A stretch of DNA of 64,000 nucleotides from Sulfopaludibacter sp035606355 (GCA_035606355.1 DATNFO010000010.1:1-64000); one strand, 5' to 3'; shown: positions 42,671 through 52,520, numbered from the stretch's first letter. The notes: generated by a model from the letters alone, not told the origin. Numbers and translations: made by a program.

Positions 42671-45292
42671 TTACGGAATAAACTCGCCGCACATCTCCAG
42701 CACCTCGATCGCTTCCAAACAACCCTGCGACGTCGTATTCGTCGAAAGCCCCGGAATCTCGTCGATCGGCTCGGCAACAACCGGCCCTTCGAAATGCCGG
42801 GTCGCGTAACTCGGCACCCGCACGCCGGCCCAAGCCTTCTTCGCGAACGCCGCATCCTTGTGCTCGCGGTACAAATACGCCGAAAGCCGCCCCGGCCGCG
42901 CCCACCGCGCATCCATTCCCTCATTGCCCGTCTGCTTGTCCTGCAGCACCACATCCTTGGGCGCCGTATGCAGACGGCAATACTGGTCCCACGCCTTCTT
43001 CCATCCGGGATGGTCGATAATGTCGTTCAGCTCGAACACCAACTCGCCGCCGCCCATAATGGTCGCCAGATTGTAAGTTCCCATCCCGTCGTCTACGATC
43101 GGGTACAGTTTATTCGTCTTCGGATCGTAACCCAGCAACTGGTCCGGCCCGGTCAAAAATCCGTACTTCATCGCGGCAATCGAATCCATTCCCGCCAGAA
43201 TCTTATCGCGCCATTTCGTATCGCCCGTGCGCTCCCACTCCGTCATCCAGTTGCCCACCAGCGCCAGCCAATCGGGACCGCTGCGCAGCCGCGCCGGATA
43301 CGGGAACCCGGGCTTGCGCGGCGACGCCAGCCGCATCGGGTCCAGGTCGATGAAGGTCGTATCGTTGTTCGAGACCGCGCGCATCAAATCGCCCGTCCGC
43401 TCGTCCGTCGTCAGGTAGTAGTGGAAACGACGGTACGGCGCCTGGCTGATACGCGCCTCCTTCGCGCCGCATCCCCAGTGCCGCACGTTGTGCCGCGACC
43501 CGAGACCCGCGAACCGCCCCAAATGGTAGCAATCCACATCGCTCGTGTGCCGCGTGATCGCCTCCGCCATCCGAAACGCGTCCGCGCGGCCCGTGCGCAG
43601 GAACGTGTACCACAGCCAGATATCCGTGCCCAGTTCCGTGTTGTCCCACGCGAACCCGCCCACGTCATACCGCCACGTGTGTCGCGGACCGTCATGCTGA
43701 TGCATCACGTCGCCGTAATTCCAGAACCCGTACCAGTGGCGCTGCTCGACTTCCTTGTGGTACACCGCGAACGCCGCGTCCAGCTTATCCTCTAACGCCG
43801 CCTTCGCGGGCGTGGATCGATCCGGCAGACTCCATATGCCGAACACTTTCGCCGCATGAAGGTGCGCCGGCGACGCCGCCAGCAGCGGAGGCTTCGATGA
43901 CAACGCCGCCTGCGCCGCGGTCTCCTCCCGCGACGCCATTCCCGCCGCGGGAAACAGCGTGAAGTCGCTCGTCCGCCCCACGCCGTGCGCCGTGCTGAAG
44001 CCCGGCTGCACATCTTCGTAGCTCGAAAGCAGGTCGTGACCCTTGATGTCGTAGTGCCGCAGGTCCATCGCGGGCGCATCCGGCGACCACATCCACACCG
44101 TCACATCCGCCGCCGCTCCCGACGCTCCGTGCACCTCCAGCGACGCCGGATAGCTCTGCCAGAAATTCTTCAACCCGATCCCCAGGCCGCCCGTCACATC
44201 GCCCGCGAAGACATACCCGCTGCTGCGGCGCCCCCAGCCCGCGTCCAGCCAGCAACTCTGCGGGTTCGTCCGCTTCTGCACCGTGAAGCCATCGGCATTC
44301 GGCTGCACCAGCTTGTAGGAATCCCACACCGCCCAATCCGTGAGCAGCTTCTGTCCGCTCGCGTCGAACGCGCTCTTGTTCGGCAATCGCTTACCAGCAA
44401 GCTGCTCCTCAAACCCATTCGTGCGCGTGCCCGGCAGCATCAGCGGACGCCGCCCCGTCGCAGGCTGCACCGGTTCGCTCCACACGCCTTCGCCATCCGC
44501 GGAAAAGCGCACGTGCCGGTTATGCACCTCTTCCCGCATCGGCGCCGTCATCGTGAAGCCGAGTCCTTTGATGAAGTCCTTTTCCTGATCGCCGTCGAAA
44601 ACAATCGAGTGCACGGCGCGAATCTGCTCGCTGCCCGAATAGAAATACAGCCGCACCACGAACGGCAGAAACTCGCGCCCGGCGCCCTGCTTGTGCATTC
44701 CTTCGAACTTGACCACCGCGCGCACCGGACCTGATTGCTCCAGCGTCGCGCTCTTGACCGTGCCGGTGAACGGCTCCGTCTGCCCTTCCAGCAAACACAC
44801 CAGCCGGCCCTCGCGAGCCACTTCGCGCCCGTCCATGCGCAGCGACTCGATCAGGCGCGTGCCCGATTTTGCCAGCCGCGCCTGCACTTTGCCCGTATCG
44901 ATCTCGATTGCATTCCCGCTATCGCGCGCCGTCAAAGCTCCGCGAGCCGGAGTGCCCGGAGCGAGCCGCAAAGCCGCACCTGCATTCGCGCCTGCAACCG
45001 TCGCGAAGCCGAGAAACTTCATGGAGCCGTCCGGCCAATATGCCAGCGGCCACTGCTGCACCGGCATAGCCTTCCCATCGCCGGCCGTCAACTGAAATGT
45101 CTGCGACCTCGCCACGCTGCCGCGCGCGAACGGCACGCCCCAACTCACACCGGTCTCCGCGGCCGGAACGCCTTCCAGCCACTTCACCTCTATGCCGGCA
45201 GCAGCAGCCGCCGCGCCCTGTTGCTCCGCCGCAACCGCCGCCGGGCTACTCGCCAGAATTCCAATCGCACTTCGCCGCGTGATGTCCATCAT
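42671..45292 (-). CDS. PcRGLX/YetA-like exo-rhamnogalacturonan lyase (PL26-type)
   Basis: The 873-aa protein has a Tat-like start (MMDITRRSAIGILASSPAAV). Its three-part layout, with an N-terminal beta domain (VKWLEGVPAAETGVSWGVPF), a middle sandwich (FVVRLYFYSGSEQIRAVHSI) and an alpha/alpha barrel (HWYGFWNYGDVMH, AWDNTELGTDIWLWYTF), matches what I recall of the PcRGLX/YetA family, whose fungal member is an exo-rhamnogalacturonan lyase. Assignment is by recalled pattern, so function is probable rather than proven. ATG 45292 overlaps the isomerase stop (ATGA); ATG 45289 is an alternative. Last gene of a four-gene operon that would cleave the polymer and process the product. Confidence 0.7.
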   Translation of the reverse strand: MMDITRRSAIGILASSPAAVAAEQQGAAAAAAGIEVKWLEGVPAAETGVSWGVPFARGSVARSQTFQLTAGDGKAMPVQQWPLAYWPDGSMKFLGFATVAGANAGAALRLAPGTPARGALTARDSGNAIEIDTGKVQARLAKSGTRLIESLRMDGREVAREGRLVCLLEGQTEPFTGTVKSATLEQSGPVRAVVKFEGMHKQGAGREFLPFVVRLYFYSGSEQIRAVHSIVFDGDQEKDFIKGLGFTMTAPMREEVHNRHVRFSADGEGVWSEPVQPATGRRPLMLPGTRTNGFEEQLAGKRLPNKSAFDASGQKLLTDWAVWDSYKLVQPNADGFTVQKRTNPQSCWLDAGWGRRSSGYVFAGDVTGGLGIGLKNFWQSYPASLEVHGASGAAADVTVWMWSPDAPAMDLRHYDIKGHDLLSSYEDVQPGFSTAHGVGRTSDFTLFPAAGMASREETAAQAALSSKPPLLAASPAHLHAAKVFGIWSLPDRSTPAKAALEDKLDAAFAVYHKEVEQRHWYGFWNYGDVMHQHDGPRHTWRYDVGGFAWDNTELGTDIWLWYTFLRTGRADAFRMAEAITRHTSDVDCYHLGRFAGLGSRHNVRHWGCGAKEARISQAPYRRFHYYLTTDERTGDLMRAVSNNDTTFIDLDPMRLASPRKPGFPYPARLRSGPDWLALVGNWMTEWERTGDTKWRDKILAGMDSIAAMKYGFLTGPDQLLGYDPKTNKLYPIVDDGMGTYNLATIMGGGELVFELNDIIDHPGWKKAWDQYCRLHTAPKDVVLQDKQTGNEGMDARWARPGRLSAYLYREHKDAAFAKKAWAGVRVPSYATRHFEGPVVAEPIDEIPGLSTNTTSQGCLEAIEVLEMCGEFIP

Positions 45293-46044
45293 TCCCCCCA
45301 ACAGTTGTTAAAGGCGTCAATACACCGCCGGATGGTTTCAGGCCGCCCGTCCATATGGGGCTCCAACGAAATTCGCCCGGCATAACCGATTCCGCGCAGC
45401 GCCGCCAGATGCGCCCGCCAGTCGATCAACCCCTCGCCCGCCGGCATCCACTCCGGATTCTCTCCGCCGTGCGTCAGATCCTTCACATGCACATTCGCAA
45501 TGAGCGGAGCCGCCGCTTCGAACTCGGCAATCGGATCGCGCTCCTGCAGCCAGGCCACGTTGCCCGGATCGTAATTGATCTTCAACCCAAGCGCCGCCGC
45601 CGCCCGCGCCGTGCCGATCTCGCAAACCGGCTCCGGCTCCACAAACAACTTCAGCCCATCCGCCGCCGCCCGCGTCTCCGCCTCCGCAAACATCGCCCCC
45701 ACGCCATCCGTCCCGCGCAAAAACCCGAACACGATCAGCCCCGGCAATTTCCACCGCTTCGCCCACTCTGCCGCACGCGGATACACCTCCGACATCTCGC
45801 GCCGGAACGACGTCGCGCCATCCACCAGTTTGAACAGCCCCGGCGAGAGCGCCGTAATTTCCACACCTTCATCGGCGGCCACCCGCTGCACTTCGCGCAG
45901 TTCCGCTTCGTCGCACATCGGCGCGCGGCCGCTCACCAGATGTCGCACCTCATATCGGCGAATCCCGAGCGATGTCCCGATCTTCACGGCCTTGGCGAAG
46001 TCGCGATCGATCTCGTCGGCGACAATCCCGAGTGGAAACTTCAT
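45289..46044 (-). CDS. TIM-barrel sugar phosphate isomerase/epimerase family protein
   Basis: The 251-aa protein belongs to the xylose-isomerase-like TIM-barrel (AP endonuclease 2) fold: GIVADEIDRDF at the start, GLKLFVEPEPV, LKINYDPGNVAW and NVHVKDLTHGG place the metal-binding Glu, Asp and His residues. GGAGGT four bases before ATG 46044 fixes the start. Both ends overlap neighbours by four bases. Such proteins isomerise keto/aldo sugars; with the oxidoreductase it may act on a rhamnose- or uronate-derived product. Substrate is inference. Confidence 0.86.
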   Translation of the reverse strand: MKFPLGIVADEIDRDFAKAVKIGTSLGIRRYEVRHLVSGRAPMCDEAELREVQRVAADEGVEITALSPGLFKLVDGATSFRREMSEVYPRAAEWAKRWKLPGLIVFGFLRGTDGVGAMFAEAETRAAADGLKLFVEPEPVCEIGTARAAAALGLKINYDPGNVAWLQERDPIAEFEAAAPLIANVHVKDLTHGGENPEWMPAGEGLIDWRAHLAALRGIGYAGRISLEPHMDGRPETIRRCIDAFNNCWGE

Positions 46045-47132
46045 CGCACCTCCGCCGCGCACCCGCTCCGCGCCGACTCGTAAACCGCCGCCACCACGCG
46101 CATATCATGCACGCCCGATTCGATCGACACCGGAGCCGCGTGCCCCTCCCGCGCCGCTTCTAAAAACTGCACGTGCTGATTCAGTTCGTTCGTGATATCG
46201 CCAAATGCCGGCGGCCGGATCTCCATCGTCTGGTCCCTGCCCACCGGACCGCCGAATGCCTCGCTCACGCCGCCCGCATACCGCACCACCCGGCCATCGA
46301 ACGCGCCCGCCGCCGAACTCACGCTCAGCCACCGATTCCCGCGATACGTCACCGTGCCCTCCGTGCCATGCAGCGCCAACTCCTCGCCATCGGCGCACCA
46401 TGCCGTGTCGAGCGTAATCATCGCCCCGGAATCCAACTGCAACACGCAGCACGCCAGGTCTTCGCCTTCGAGGCCGGGGCAATGCAGATTCCGCACGAAC
46501 CCGGTCGCGCGCACCACCCGATATCCCGTCAGCCACTCGAAAATATGCACGTAATGCACGGCCAACTGAATGAAGCAGCCTCCGCCCGTCTCCGCAACGC
46601 TCCCGCGCCAGGTGGTCCGGCCCGCGAGAGACTCGCGAGACCACATCATGCCGCCGCGATGCATCAGCCGGGCATATCCCTGCACCACATCCCCGAACCG
46701 CCCGTCGCGAACCATGTCGCGCAAATCGTGCATCAAAGGCTGGTCGAAGTAGCTCATGTACAAACCGACAGTTTTCTTCGACTCCGCCGCTGCCGAAGCA
46801 ATCGCCTGCGCATCCGCCAGATTCGCCGCAACAGGCTTCTGCAGCAGAACGTGCTTCCCAGCCGCCATCGCCGCGACACCCTGCGATCGATGCATCGAAT
46901 TCGGAGTGCTGATGATAACGGCATCGATATCACTCCCGAGCGCGCTTGCGAAATCCGCGGAAGCCGCCGACCCCACCATCTCCGCCGCCGTGCGAGCCGC
47001 CGCCGCATTCACGTCGACACAAACCGCCACGCGAACCCAATCGAGATCGCGATAAACCGGCAAATATTGCGCCGCCATCCCCCCGCAACCCACAAAAGCG
47101 ACATTCATACTTTTCTTGTTATCCGCGTTCAC
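46041..47132 (-). CDS. Gfo/Idh/MocA-family oxidoreductase
   Basis: The 363-aa protein has an N-terminal NAD(P)-binding Rossmann fold (NVAFVGCGGMAAQYLPVY), the EKP-like motif as LQKPVA, and a C-terminal alpha/beta domain with TGGGCFIQLAVHYVHIFEW carrying the usual D/H-x3-H-type catalytic block. Members oxidise or reduce sugar hydroxyls. GTG 47132 has GAGGA five bases upstream and overlaps the transporter by 14 bp; ATG 47108, where the Rossmann strand begins, is the alternative. Middle gene of the transporter-oxidoreductase-isomerase-lyase operon. Confidence 0.88.
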   Translation of the reverse strand: MNADNKKSMNVAFVGCGGMAAQYLPVYRDLDWVRVAVCVDVNAAAARTAAEMVGSAASADFASALGSDIDAVIISTPNSMHRSQGVAAMAAGKHVLLQKPVAANLADAQAIASAAAESKKTVGLYMSYFDQPLMHDLRDMVRDGRFGDVVQGYARLMHRGGMMWSRESLAGRTTWRGSVAETGGGCFIQLAVHYVHIFEWLTGYRVVRATGFVRNLHCPGLEGEDLACCVLQLDSGAMITLDTAWCADGEELALHGTEGTVTYRGNRWLSVSSAAGAFDGRVVRYAGGVSEAFGGPVGRDQTMEIRPPAFGDITNELNQHVQFLEAAREGHAAPVSIESGVHDMRVVAAVYESARSGCAAEVR

Positions 47133-48138
47133 CGGCTTCCTCGGCGGCCGGCACTTTTTCCTCGCGAGTCATCCACAACGCCACGCTCATCCCGACCAGC
47201 GTAGCCACCGTCAACCCCACCGCCTGCCACGCCGTCAACTGCAAATACAGAATCAAAACCCCGCAGAACATCACACTAGCCGCGATCACCTTATCGGTAA
47301 TCCCGCGCTCTTTAAAAAACAGCCACCCCGAAAACACACTCAAAATGATCCCCGCCCGCTTGATGCTCACCGTGATCACCACCGCGATATAGGTATAAGA
47401 CGCAAGCTGAAATAAAAGCGATACGCCATCCAGCAAACCCGCGAGCGAAATCCACTTCCAGTTCCCCTCGGCGGCCTTCGCGAAATCGGCCTTCTGCGCG
47501 CGGCCCATCAACCAGAACGCGATGCACAATCCGATGCCGTACGCCAGCGCCTCGGTAAACACATCGCTCATCACCACCAGCTTTTTATCCAGCGGATTGG
47601 TAATCGCGAAAATCATCGAGACCAGCAGCATATACCGGCTGCCCTTCTCCTGAATCACCGCCTTCGCCGGAGCCAGCCAGCTAACCGCGAACAGCCGCCG
47701 GTGCATCACAAAGCTGCCGACCACAATCAGCGCCACGCCGAGAATCTTCACAGGTTCCGGCAACTCGCCCAACATCACAAAGCCCGTTCCCAACAGAAAC
47801 ACGGGAGTGAAACTCAGGAACGGAACGCACAACGAAAGCGGAGAAATCTGCAGCGCGCGAAAGTACAGCCACATCACTGCCGTGATGAGCGTGACGTCCA
47901 CCACCAGATATCCGAAGAACGTCGGCAGCGGAACGTGAATGCCCGCCGGAGCCCCCATCAAAACGCGCACCACCAGGACGACCGCAAACACTACGGTCAC
48001 CGCGACGCGCATCCAGAAGGTAGCCGGAACCAGGTCCCGTTTCTCCAGAGCACGCTTCCGGGCAACGTCCGTCAGCACGTTCGTAATGCTCATCGTGGCC
48101 GCAAGACCAAGGCCGATCGCAGGCAAACCGGAATCCAT
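47119..48138 (-). CDS. EamA/DMT-type transporter
   Basis: The 339-aa protein has about ten hydrophobic segments in two halves, the second helix pair starting near KGSRYMLLVSMIFAI, and the Glu in FFKERGITDKVIAASVMF close to the end, typical of the drug/metabolite transporter superfamily. It ends in a soluble acidic tail (EEKVPAAEEAGERG). As first gene of the operon it could move a sugar or sugar acid across the inner membrane; substrate not predictable. Confidence 0.85.
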   Translation of the reverse strand: MDSGLPAIGLGLAATMSITNVLTDVARKRALEKRDLVPATFWMRVAVTVVFAVVLVVRVLMGAPAGIHVPLPTFFGYLVVDVTLITAVMWLYFRALQISPLSLCVPFLSFTPVFLLGTGFVMLGELPEPVKILGVALIVVGSFVMHRRLFAVSWLAPAKAVIQEKGSRYMLLVSMIFAITNPLDKKLVVMSDVFTEALAYGIGLCIAFWLMGRAQKADFAKAAEGNWKWISLAGLLDGVSLLFQLASYTYIAVVITVSIKRAGIILSVFSGWLFFKERGITDKVIAASVMFCGVLILYLQLTAWQAVGLTVATLVGMSVALWMTREEKVPAAEEAGERG

Positions 48139-48227
48139 GGAACCCTAATCCTACCCCAACCCCCCGTTCTGCAATCCAAAACCAATCCAAGAGACCGGTT
48201 TACGACAGCGAATCCCCGCCGTCGCCG

Positions 48228-48290
48228 AGCCTTTTGTTGTTCTCTGTGCTCTCTCTGCGTCCTCCGTGTCTCTGTGGTGAATTGCGCTGC
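48228..48290. repeat. CTCTGTG-rich intergenic repeat (family C)
   Basis: The segment contains TTCTCTGTGCTCTCTCTGCG, TCCTCCGTGTC and TCTGTGGTGAATTG. This quasi-repetitive wording recurs in intergenic DNA of many unrelated bacteria and reads in reverse as Thr-Glu-Thr-Arg-Arg-Thr-Gln-Arg-Glu. It lies in the 229-nt gap between the divergent transporter and GH35-like genes. Whether it is a mobile fragment or has a role is unknown. Confidence 0.6.
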
Positions 48291-48367
48291 CCCACTCTTC
48301 GACACTGCCCGACCCTTCGCAAGTTCGCCATACAAAACAACGAATCCTGGTATAGTGGACACCGAAA

Positions 48368-49867
48368 ATGCGCACTCTCCTGCCATTTCTCCTCCTCCTC
48401 GCCGCACACGCGCAGCCGGCGCCGCACCTCGAACGCCGCGGAGACGCCACGCAGCTCATTGTCGATGGCCGCCCCTTCCTCATCCTCGGCGGCGAGCTCA
48501 ACAACACGATCTCCAGCGATCTCGGCGCCATGAAAACCATCTGGCCCGCCCTCGCGCGCGACCATCACCTCAACACCGCGCTCGCCGGCATCGGCTGGGA
48601 TTGGATCGAGCCCGCCGAAGGCCGCTTCGATTTCCGCATCGTCGACGACGCCCTCGCCGGCGCGCGCGCCAACAACCTCCGCATCGTCCTGCTCTGGTTC
48701 GGCTCCTGGAAAAATGGCCTCTCCAGCTACGCCCCCGCGTGGGTGAAGGCGGACCAGCATCGCTTCCCGCGCGCCAAAATCCGGGACGGCAAAACCATCG
48801 AGATCCTTTCCGCGTTCTCCGATGCCAATCGCGATGCCGACGCGCACGCCTTCGCCGCCCTCCTTCGCCACGTCCGCGCGATCGATACCACGCACCGCGT
48901 CATCATGGTCCAGGTCGAAAACGAAGTCGGTATTCTCGGCGATGCCCGCGACCGCTCCGCAGCCGCCAACGCCGCCTACGCCAAAGCCGCCGCGCAGTCC
49001 GAAGAAGCCTTCCAGGCCGCGGCCTATGCGCGCTACATCAACTTCGTCGCGCAAGCCGGCAAGCGAGAATATCCGCTGCCGATGTACGTCAACGCGTGGA
49101 TCGTGCAGCCGCAGGATAAGCAGCCCGGCGATTATCCGAGCGGCGGTCCGCAGGCTCACAACCACGACATCTGGCGCGCCGCCGCACCTGCCATCGACCT
49201 TTTCTGCCCCGATATTTATCTCCCCGATTTCGCCGGCATCACCGCGCAATACACGCGCGGCGGCAATCCGCTCTTCGTGCCCGAATCTTTCGGCGGCGCA
49301 GAGGGCGCGGGGAACGCCGTGCTCGCCATCGCCACTCACAACGCACTCGGCTACTCGCCATTCGGCATCGACAACATGCCCGGCAACGATCCGCTTTCGA
49401 AGGCCTACACGAACCTGCGGCAACTCGCTCCGGGGATCCTCGAAGCGCAAACGAAATCCGCGCTCGCCGCCGCCGCGCTCGACAAATCGCACCCCTACGC
49501 CGACCTGCAACTCAACGGCTACACGCTTCACGTCACGCTGGTCCGCGGCTTCCGCAATCCCGACGAGATCCCGGATACCAGCGGCTACGCGATCGCCATC
49601 GCCAACGGACCCGACGAGTTCCTCATCGCGGGCGACAAGCTGCAAATCAGCTTCACGCCGGCTTCGCCCGGTCCGCCCATCGCGAGCCTCGCGCGCCAGG
49701 AAGCGGGCCACTTTGAAAACGGCCAGTGGATCGTCACGCGCCAACTCGGCGGCGACGATTCCGTCCTGCGCTACGATTTCGCCAACATCGTCGAATCCGG
49801 CCAGTCCGGTTCCGGAGTCCGCCTCACCGGCGGAATACAGAAAGTGAAACTCTATCGATATGAGTAA
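48368..49867 (+). CDS. Secreted GH35-like beta-galactosidase (DUF5597-type C-terminus)
   Basis: The 499-aa protein has a signal peptide (MRTLLPFLLLLAAHAQ) and a barrel starting LIVDGRPFLILGGELNN. The putative acid/base Glu is in MVQVENEVGILG and the nucleophile in LFVPESFGG. The C-terminal beta domain (~350-499) resembles DUF5597, found on bacterial GH35/GH42-like enzymes. It should remove beta-galactose from galactan or arabinogalactan side chains. Its 3' end overlaps the GH28 gene by eight bases, so the three genes 48368-52308 form one operon. Confidence 0.87.
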   Translation: MRTLLPFLLLLAAHAQPAPHLERRGDATQLIVDGRPFLILGGELNNTISSDLGAMKTIWPALARDHHLNTALAGIGWDWIEPAEGRFDFRIVDDALAGARANNLRIVLLWFGSWKNGLSSYAPAWVKADQHRFPRAKIRDGKTIEILSAFSDANRDADAHAFAALLRHVRAIDTTHRVIMVQVENEVGILGDARDRSAAANAAYAKAAAQSEEAFQAAAYARYINFVAQAGKREYPLPMYVNAWIVQPQDKQPGDYPSGGPQAHNHDIWRAAAPAIDLFCPDIYLPDFAGITAQYTRGGNPLFVPESFGGAEGAGNAVLAIATHNALGYSPFGIDNMPGNDPLSKAYTNLRQLAPGILEAQTKSALAAAALDKSHPYADLQLNGYTLHVTLVRGFRNPDEIPDTSGYAIAIANGPDEFLIAGDKLQISFTPASPGPPIASLARQEAGHFENGQWIVTRQLGGDDSVLRYDFANIVESGQSGSGVRLTGGIQKVKLYRYE

Positions 49868-51236
49868 CGCACCCACGCGCCGCGCCGTCCTCGCCGGAGC
49901 CGCGCTGTTCCTGCCGCTGCGAGCCAAAGCCGCTAAGACCTACGACGTGGCCAAGTACGGCGCAACCGGCGACGGCAAAACGCTCGACACAGCCGCCATC
50001 CAGAAAGCCATCGACGCGGCGGCAGCGGCGGGCGGCGGCCAGGTGCTCATCCGCGGCGGCCGCAAGTACCTGATCACCACGCTCAAGCTCCGCAGCAACA
50101 TTGACCTGCACCTCGCCGATGACGCGCAACTCCTCGCCAGCACCAATCGCGCCGATTACCCGCAAGGCGCCGACGGCCTCCTCACCTGCGACAGCATCCG
50201 GAATCTGAAGATCACCGGAACCGGCAACATCGACGGGCGCGCCATGGAGTTCATGACCGGCTTCAATAAGGAGGGCGAGATCTGGCGCTTCGGCCCGTTC
50301 CGCCCCAAAATCTTCGTGCTCACCGCGTGCCACGGGCTCGAGATCAAAGACATCACCTTCAGCCACGCCGCGTTCTGGGGACTGCACATGCTTGGCTGCG
50401 AGCACGTACTGGTGGACGGCGTCAAAATTCGCAACGATATCGACGTGCCCAACTGCGACGGCATAGACCCCGACCATTGCCGAGACGTCGAAATCAGGAA
50501 CTGCGACATCGTCTGCGGCGACGACGCCATCGTCATCAAGACCACGCGCCAGCCGAAGGAATACGGCCCTTCCGCGAACATCACCGTCAAGGACTGCACC
50601 ATGCAGACCAAGGATTCCGCGCTCAAGATCGGCACGGAAACCACCAGCGACGTGCACGGCATCCGGTTCGAGAACTGCACCGCGAAATCCTGCTGCCGCG
50701 GCATCACCATTCAACTCCGCGACGAGGGGAATGTGTACGATATCGACTTCAACAACATCAAGTTCAGCTCGCAGTACCAGGCCGCGCCCTGGTGGGGTCG
50801 CGGCGAACCCATTTCGTTCACCGCGATCCCGCGTGCGGCGGGTGGAAAGGTGGGGCGGATTCACGACATCCGCGTGCGCAACGTCACCGCGCGCGCTGAA
50901 AACAGCGTTCGAATCGATGGCACACCCGAAAGCCGCATCGCGCACGTGACGCTGGATCATCTTGACCTGACCATGGAGCGCTGGACCAACTACCCCGGTC
51001 CGGTCTTCGACAATCGCCCGACCACCGCATACCCCGGCACGCCCGAACACAAAACGCCGGCAATCCACATTGCGTATGCCGACGGCGTCACCATCGAGAA
51101 TTGCAAAGTCACGTGGGGTTCCACCGTGCCCGAGTATTTCACGCACGCCGTGGAAGCGGAAAACGCCACCGGCGTCGAAGTGAAGCGCCTGCAGGGCGGA
51201 GCCGCGCGGCCCGGCATGGAAGCAATCGTCAAGTGA
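49860..51236 (+). CDS. Polygalacturonase-type glycosidase, GH28
   Basis: The 458-aa protein opens with a twin-arginine-like signal (NAPTRRAVLAGAALFLPL) and has the GH28 beta-helix start TYDVAKYGATGDGKTLDTAA, as in pectate-lyase-like superfamily enzymes. The catalytic Asp set is visible in NCDGIDPDHC and CGDDAIVIKT. The usual Gly-His-Gly segment is replaced by IGTETTSDVHGIRF, so it may be an exo-acting or rhamnogalacturonan-type member rather than a classic endo-polygalacturonase. It overlaps GH35 and precedes the CBM9-like gene by seven bases. Confidence 0.9.
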   Translation: MSNAPTRRAVLAGAALFLPLRAKAAKTYDVAKYGATGDGKTLDTAAIQKAIDAAAAAGGGQVLIRGGRKYLITTLKLRSNIDLHLADDAQLLASTNRADYPQGADGLLTCDSIRNLKITGTGNIDGRAMEFMTGFNKEGEIWRFGPFRPKIFVLTACHGLEIKDITFSHAAFWGLHMLGCEHVLVDGVKIRNDIDVPNCDGIDPDHCRDVEIRNCDIVCGDDAIVIKTTRQPKEYGPSANITVKDCTMQTKDSALKIGTETTSDVHGIRFENCTAKSCCRGITIQLRDEGNVYDIDFNNIKFSSQYQAAPWWGRGEPISFTAIPRAAGGKVGRIHDIRVRNVTARAENSVRIDGTPESRIAHVTLDHLDLTMERWTNYPGPVFDNRPTTAYPGTPEHKTPAIHIAYADGVTIENCKVTWGSTVPEYFTHAVEAENATGVEVKRLQGGAARPGMEAIVK

Positions 51237-51243
51237 GGCAGCC

Positions 51244-52308
51244 ATGAAAAAAGCCGCACTGCTCGCATTCACGCTTCTCACCGCCGCTCACGCGCTCGAC
51301 CGGCCCGGCACAGTCTTCAAGATTTTCCAGTTCCCCGCCGACAAGATTCCGCGTATCGATGGCGATGCCGGCGATTGGAAGATCGTGCCCGACGACTACG
51401 CCATCGGCTCCGACCAACTCACGGACGACACGCACCCCAATCGCAAGCCCGATCCCAAGGACCTGGACGTGAAGGTGAAGGTTGGCTGGGTCAAGGGTCT
51501 CAATCGCCTCTACTTCCTTTATGAGGCCTACGATAATTACTGGGACTTTGCCAAGCCCGGCCTGCACAATGACATCTTCGAGCTGGTTGTCGATGGCGAC
51601 CTCTCCGGCGGTCCGCTGGTCGAGCGCTTCCAACCCACGAAGGAGCTCAGCGAGCGCGACGCGCATTTTTCCATGCACGGCGTGCACGCGCAGAACTATC
51701 ACATCATGACGCCGCCGCTGGGCAAGGATTGGGCGCTCGCGTGGGGCTGCAATTCGTACGTCAAAAATCTGCCGTACGCCAACGCCGCGTACCATTACGA
51801 CTTCAAGCCGGGGCAGCCCGGGAAGCTGACGCTCGAGTTCTGGATCACGCCCTTCGATTATGCCGGCTGCGAAGGTCCGCAGCGCGCCGTCGAAAGCGTC
51901 CTCATGGAAAATAAGCTGATCGGCATAGCGTGGGCGGTGCTGGATTACGACAATGAGAACAGCGAATCGCACGCGTTCTGGAATCTTTCGCACCAGCATA
52001 CGATGTACGGCAAAGCAGATGAATTGGTCGCGTTCAAGCTGATGCCCCTGGAAGCGGCGTTCCAAAAGTATGAGGCCAATTGGAGTTTCGAGATTCTCGA
52101 TATGGCGCGCCGCACGGTGGCATTCCACGACGAGACGACTGGCCCGGTCACAAGCTGGAAATGGGACTTCGGCGACGGCACATCATCCACCGAGCAGAAC
52201 CCGATCCATCAATATAAAGAAGGCAAGGACTACATCGTCACGCTGGAGACGGATGGTCCGCGGGGCAAGAGCAAACGCGAGAAGATCTGGGACGTTTCCG
52301 TCAGATAA
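51244..52308 (+). CDS. Secreted protein with CBM9-like and PKD domains
   Basis: The 354-aa protein has a signal peptide (AALLAFTLLTAAHALD), a DOMON/CBM9-like beta-sandwich (~20-260; IDGDAGDWKIVPDDYA, RLYFLYEAYDNYWDF, NDIFELVVDGD) and a C-terminal PKD module (~275-354; SWKWDFGDGTSSTEQNPIHQ). No catalytic residues are evident. It probably binds carbohydrate at the cell surface and supports the GH35 and GH28 enzymes encoded just upstream. Confidence 0.8.
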   Translation: MKKAALLAFTLLTAAHALDRPGTVFKIFQFPADKIPRIDGDAGDWKIVPDDYAIGSDQLTDDTHPNRKPDPKDLDVKVKVGWVKGLNRLYFLYEAYDNYWDFAKPGLHNDIFELVVDGDLSGGPLVERFQPTKELSERDAHFSMHGVHAQNYHIMTPPLGKDWALAWGCNSYVKNLPYANAAYHYDFKPGQPGKLTLEFWITPFDYAGCEGPQRAVESVLMENKLIGIAWAVLDYDNENSESHAFWNLSHQHTMYGKADELVAFKLMPLEAAFQKYEANWSFEILDMARRTVAFHDETTGPVTSWKWDFGDGTSSTEQNPIHQYKEGKDYIVTLETDGPRGKSKREKIWDVSVR

Positions 52309-52474
52309 CCCGCCGCCGTTAACCAAAAACCGTATTGCCGGCCTCGACCGGCGGCCCTATTCTTCCGCACAGGCGGCCAGGATACCCGGAGGATCAGGCC
52401 GCTCCTTCTGCCGACCATTGCTCCTCTCCTCAGACCCGGGCGCGCCGATTTCCTCCCGGCGCCCCGGAGTCGCC

Positions 52475-52520
52475 AGTAGCGACCGGTCTCCCGACCGGTT
52501 GCAGGCGCGCAGAGCGCGCC
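52475..52520. repeat. Family B hairpin pair
   Basis: ACCGGTC-TCCC-GACCGGT (52482-52499) is followed by GGCGCGC-AGA-GCGCGCC (52504-52520), preceded by AGTAGCG as in the cloverleaf copy. It sits 166 nt after the CBM9-like gene and abuts family A repeat cluster 3. Confidence 0.85.
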
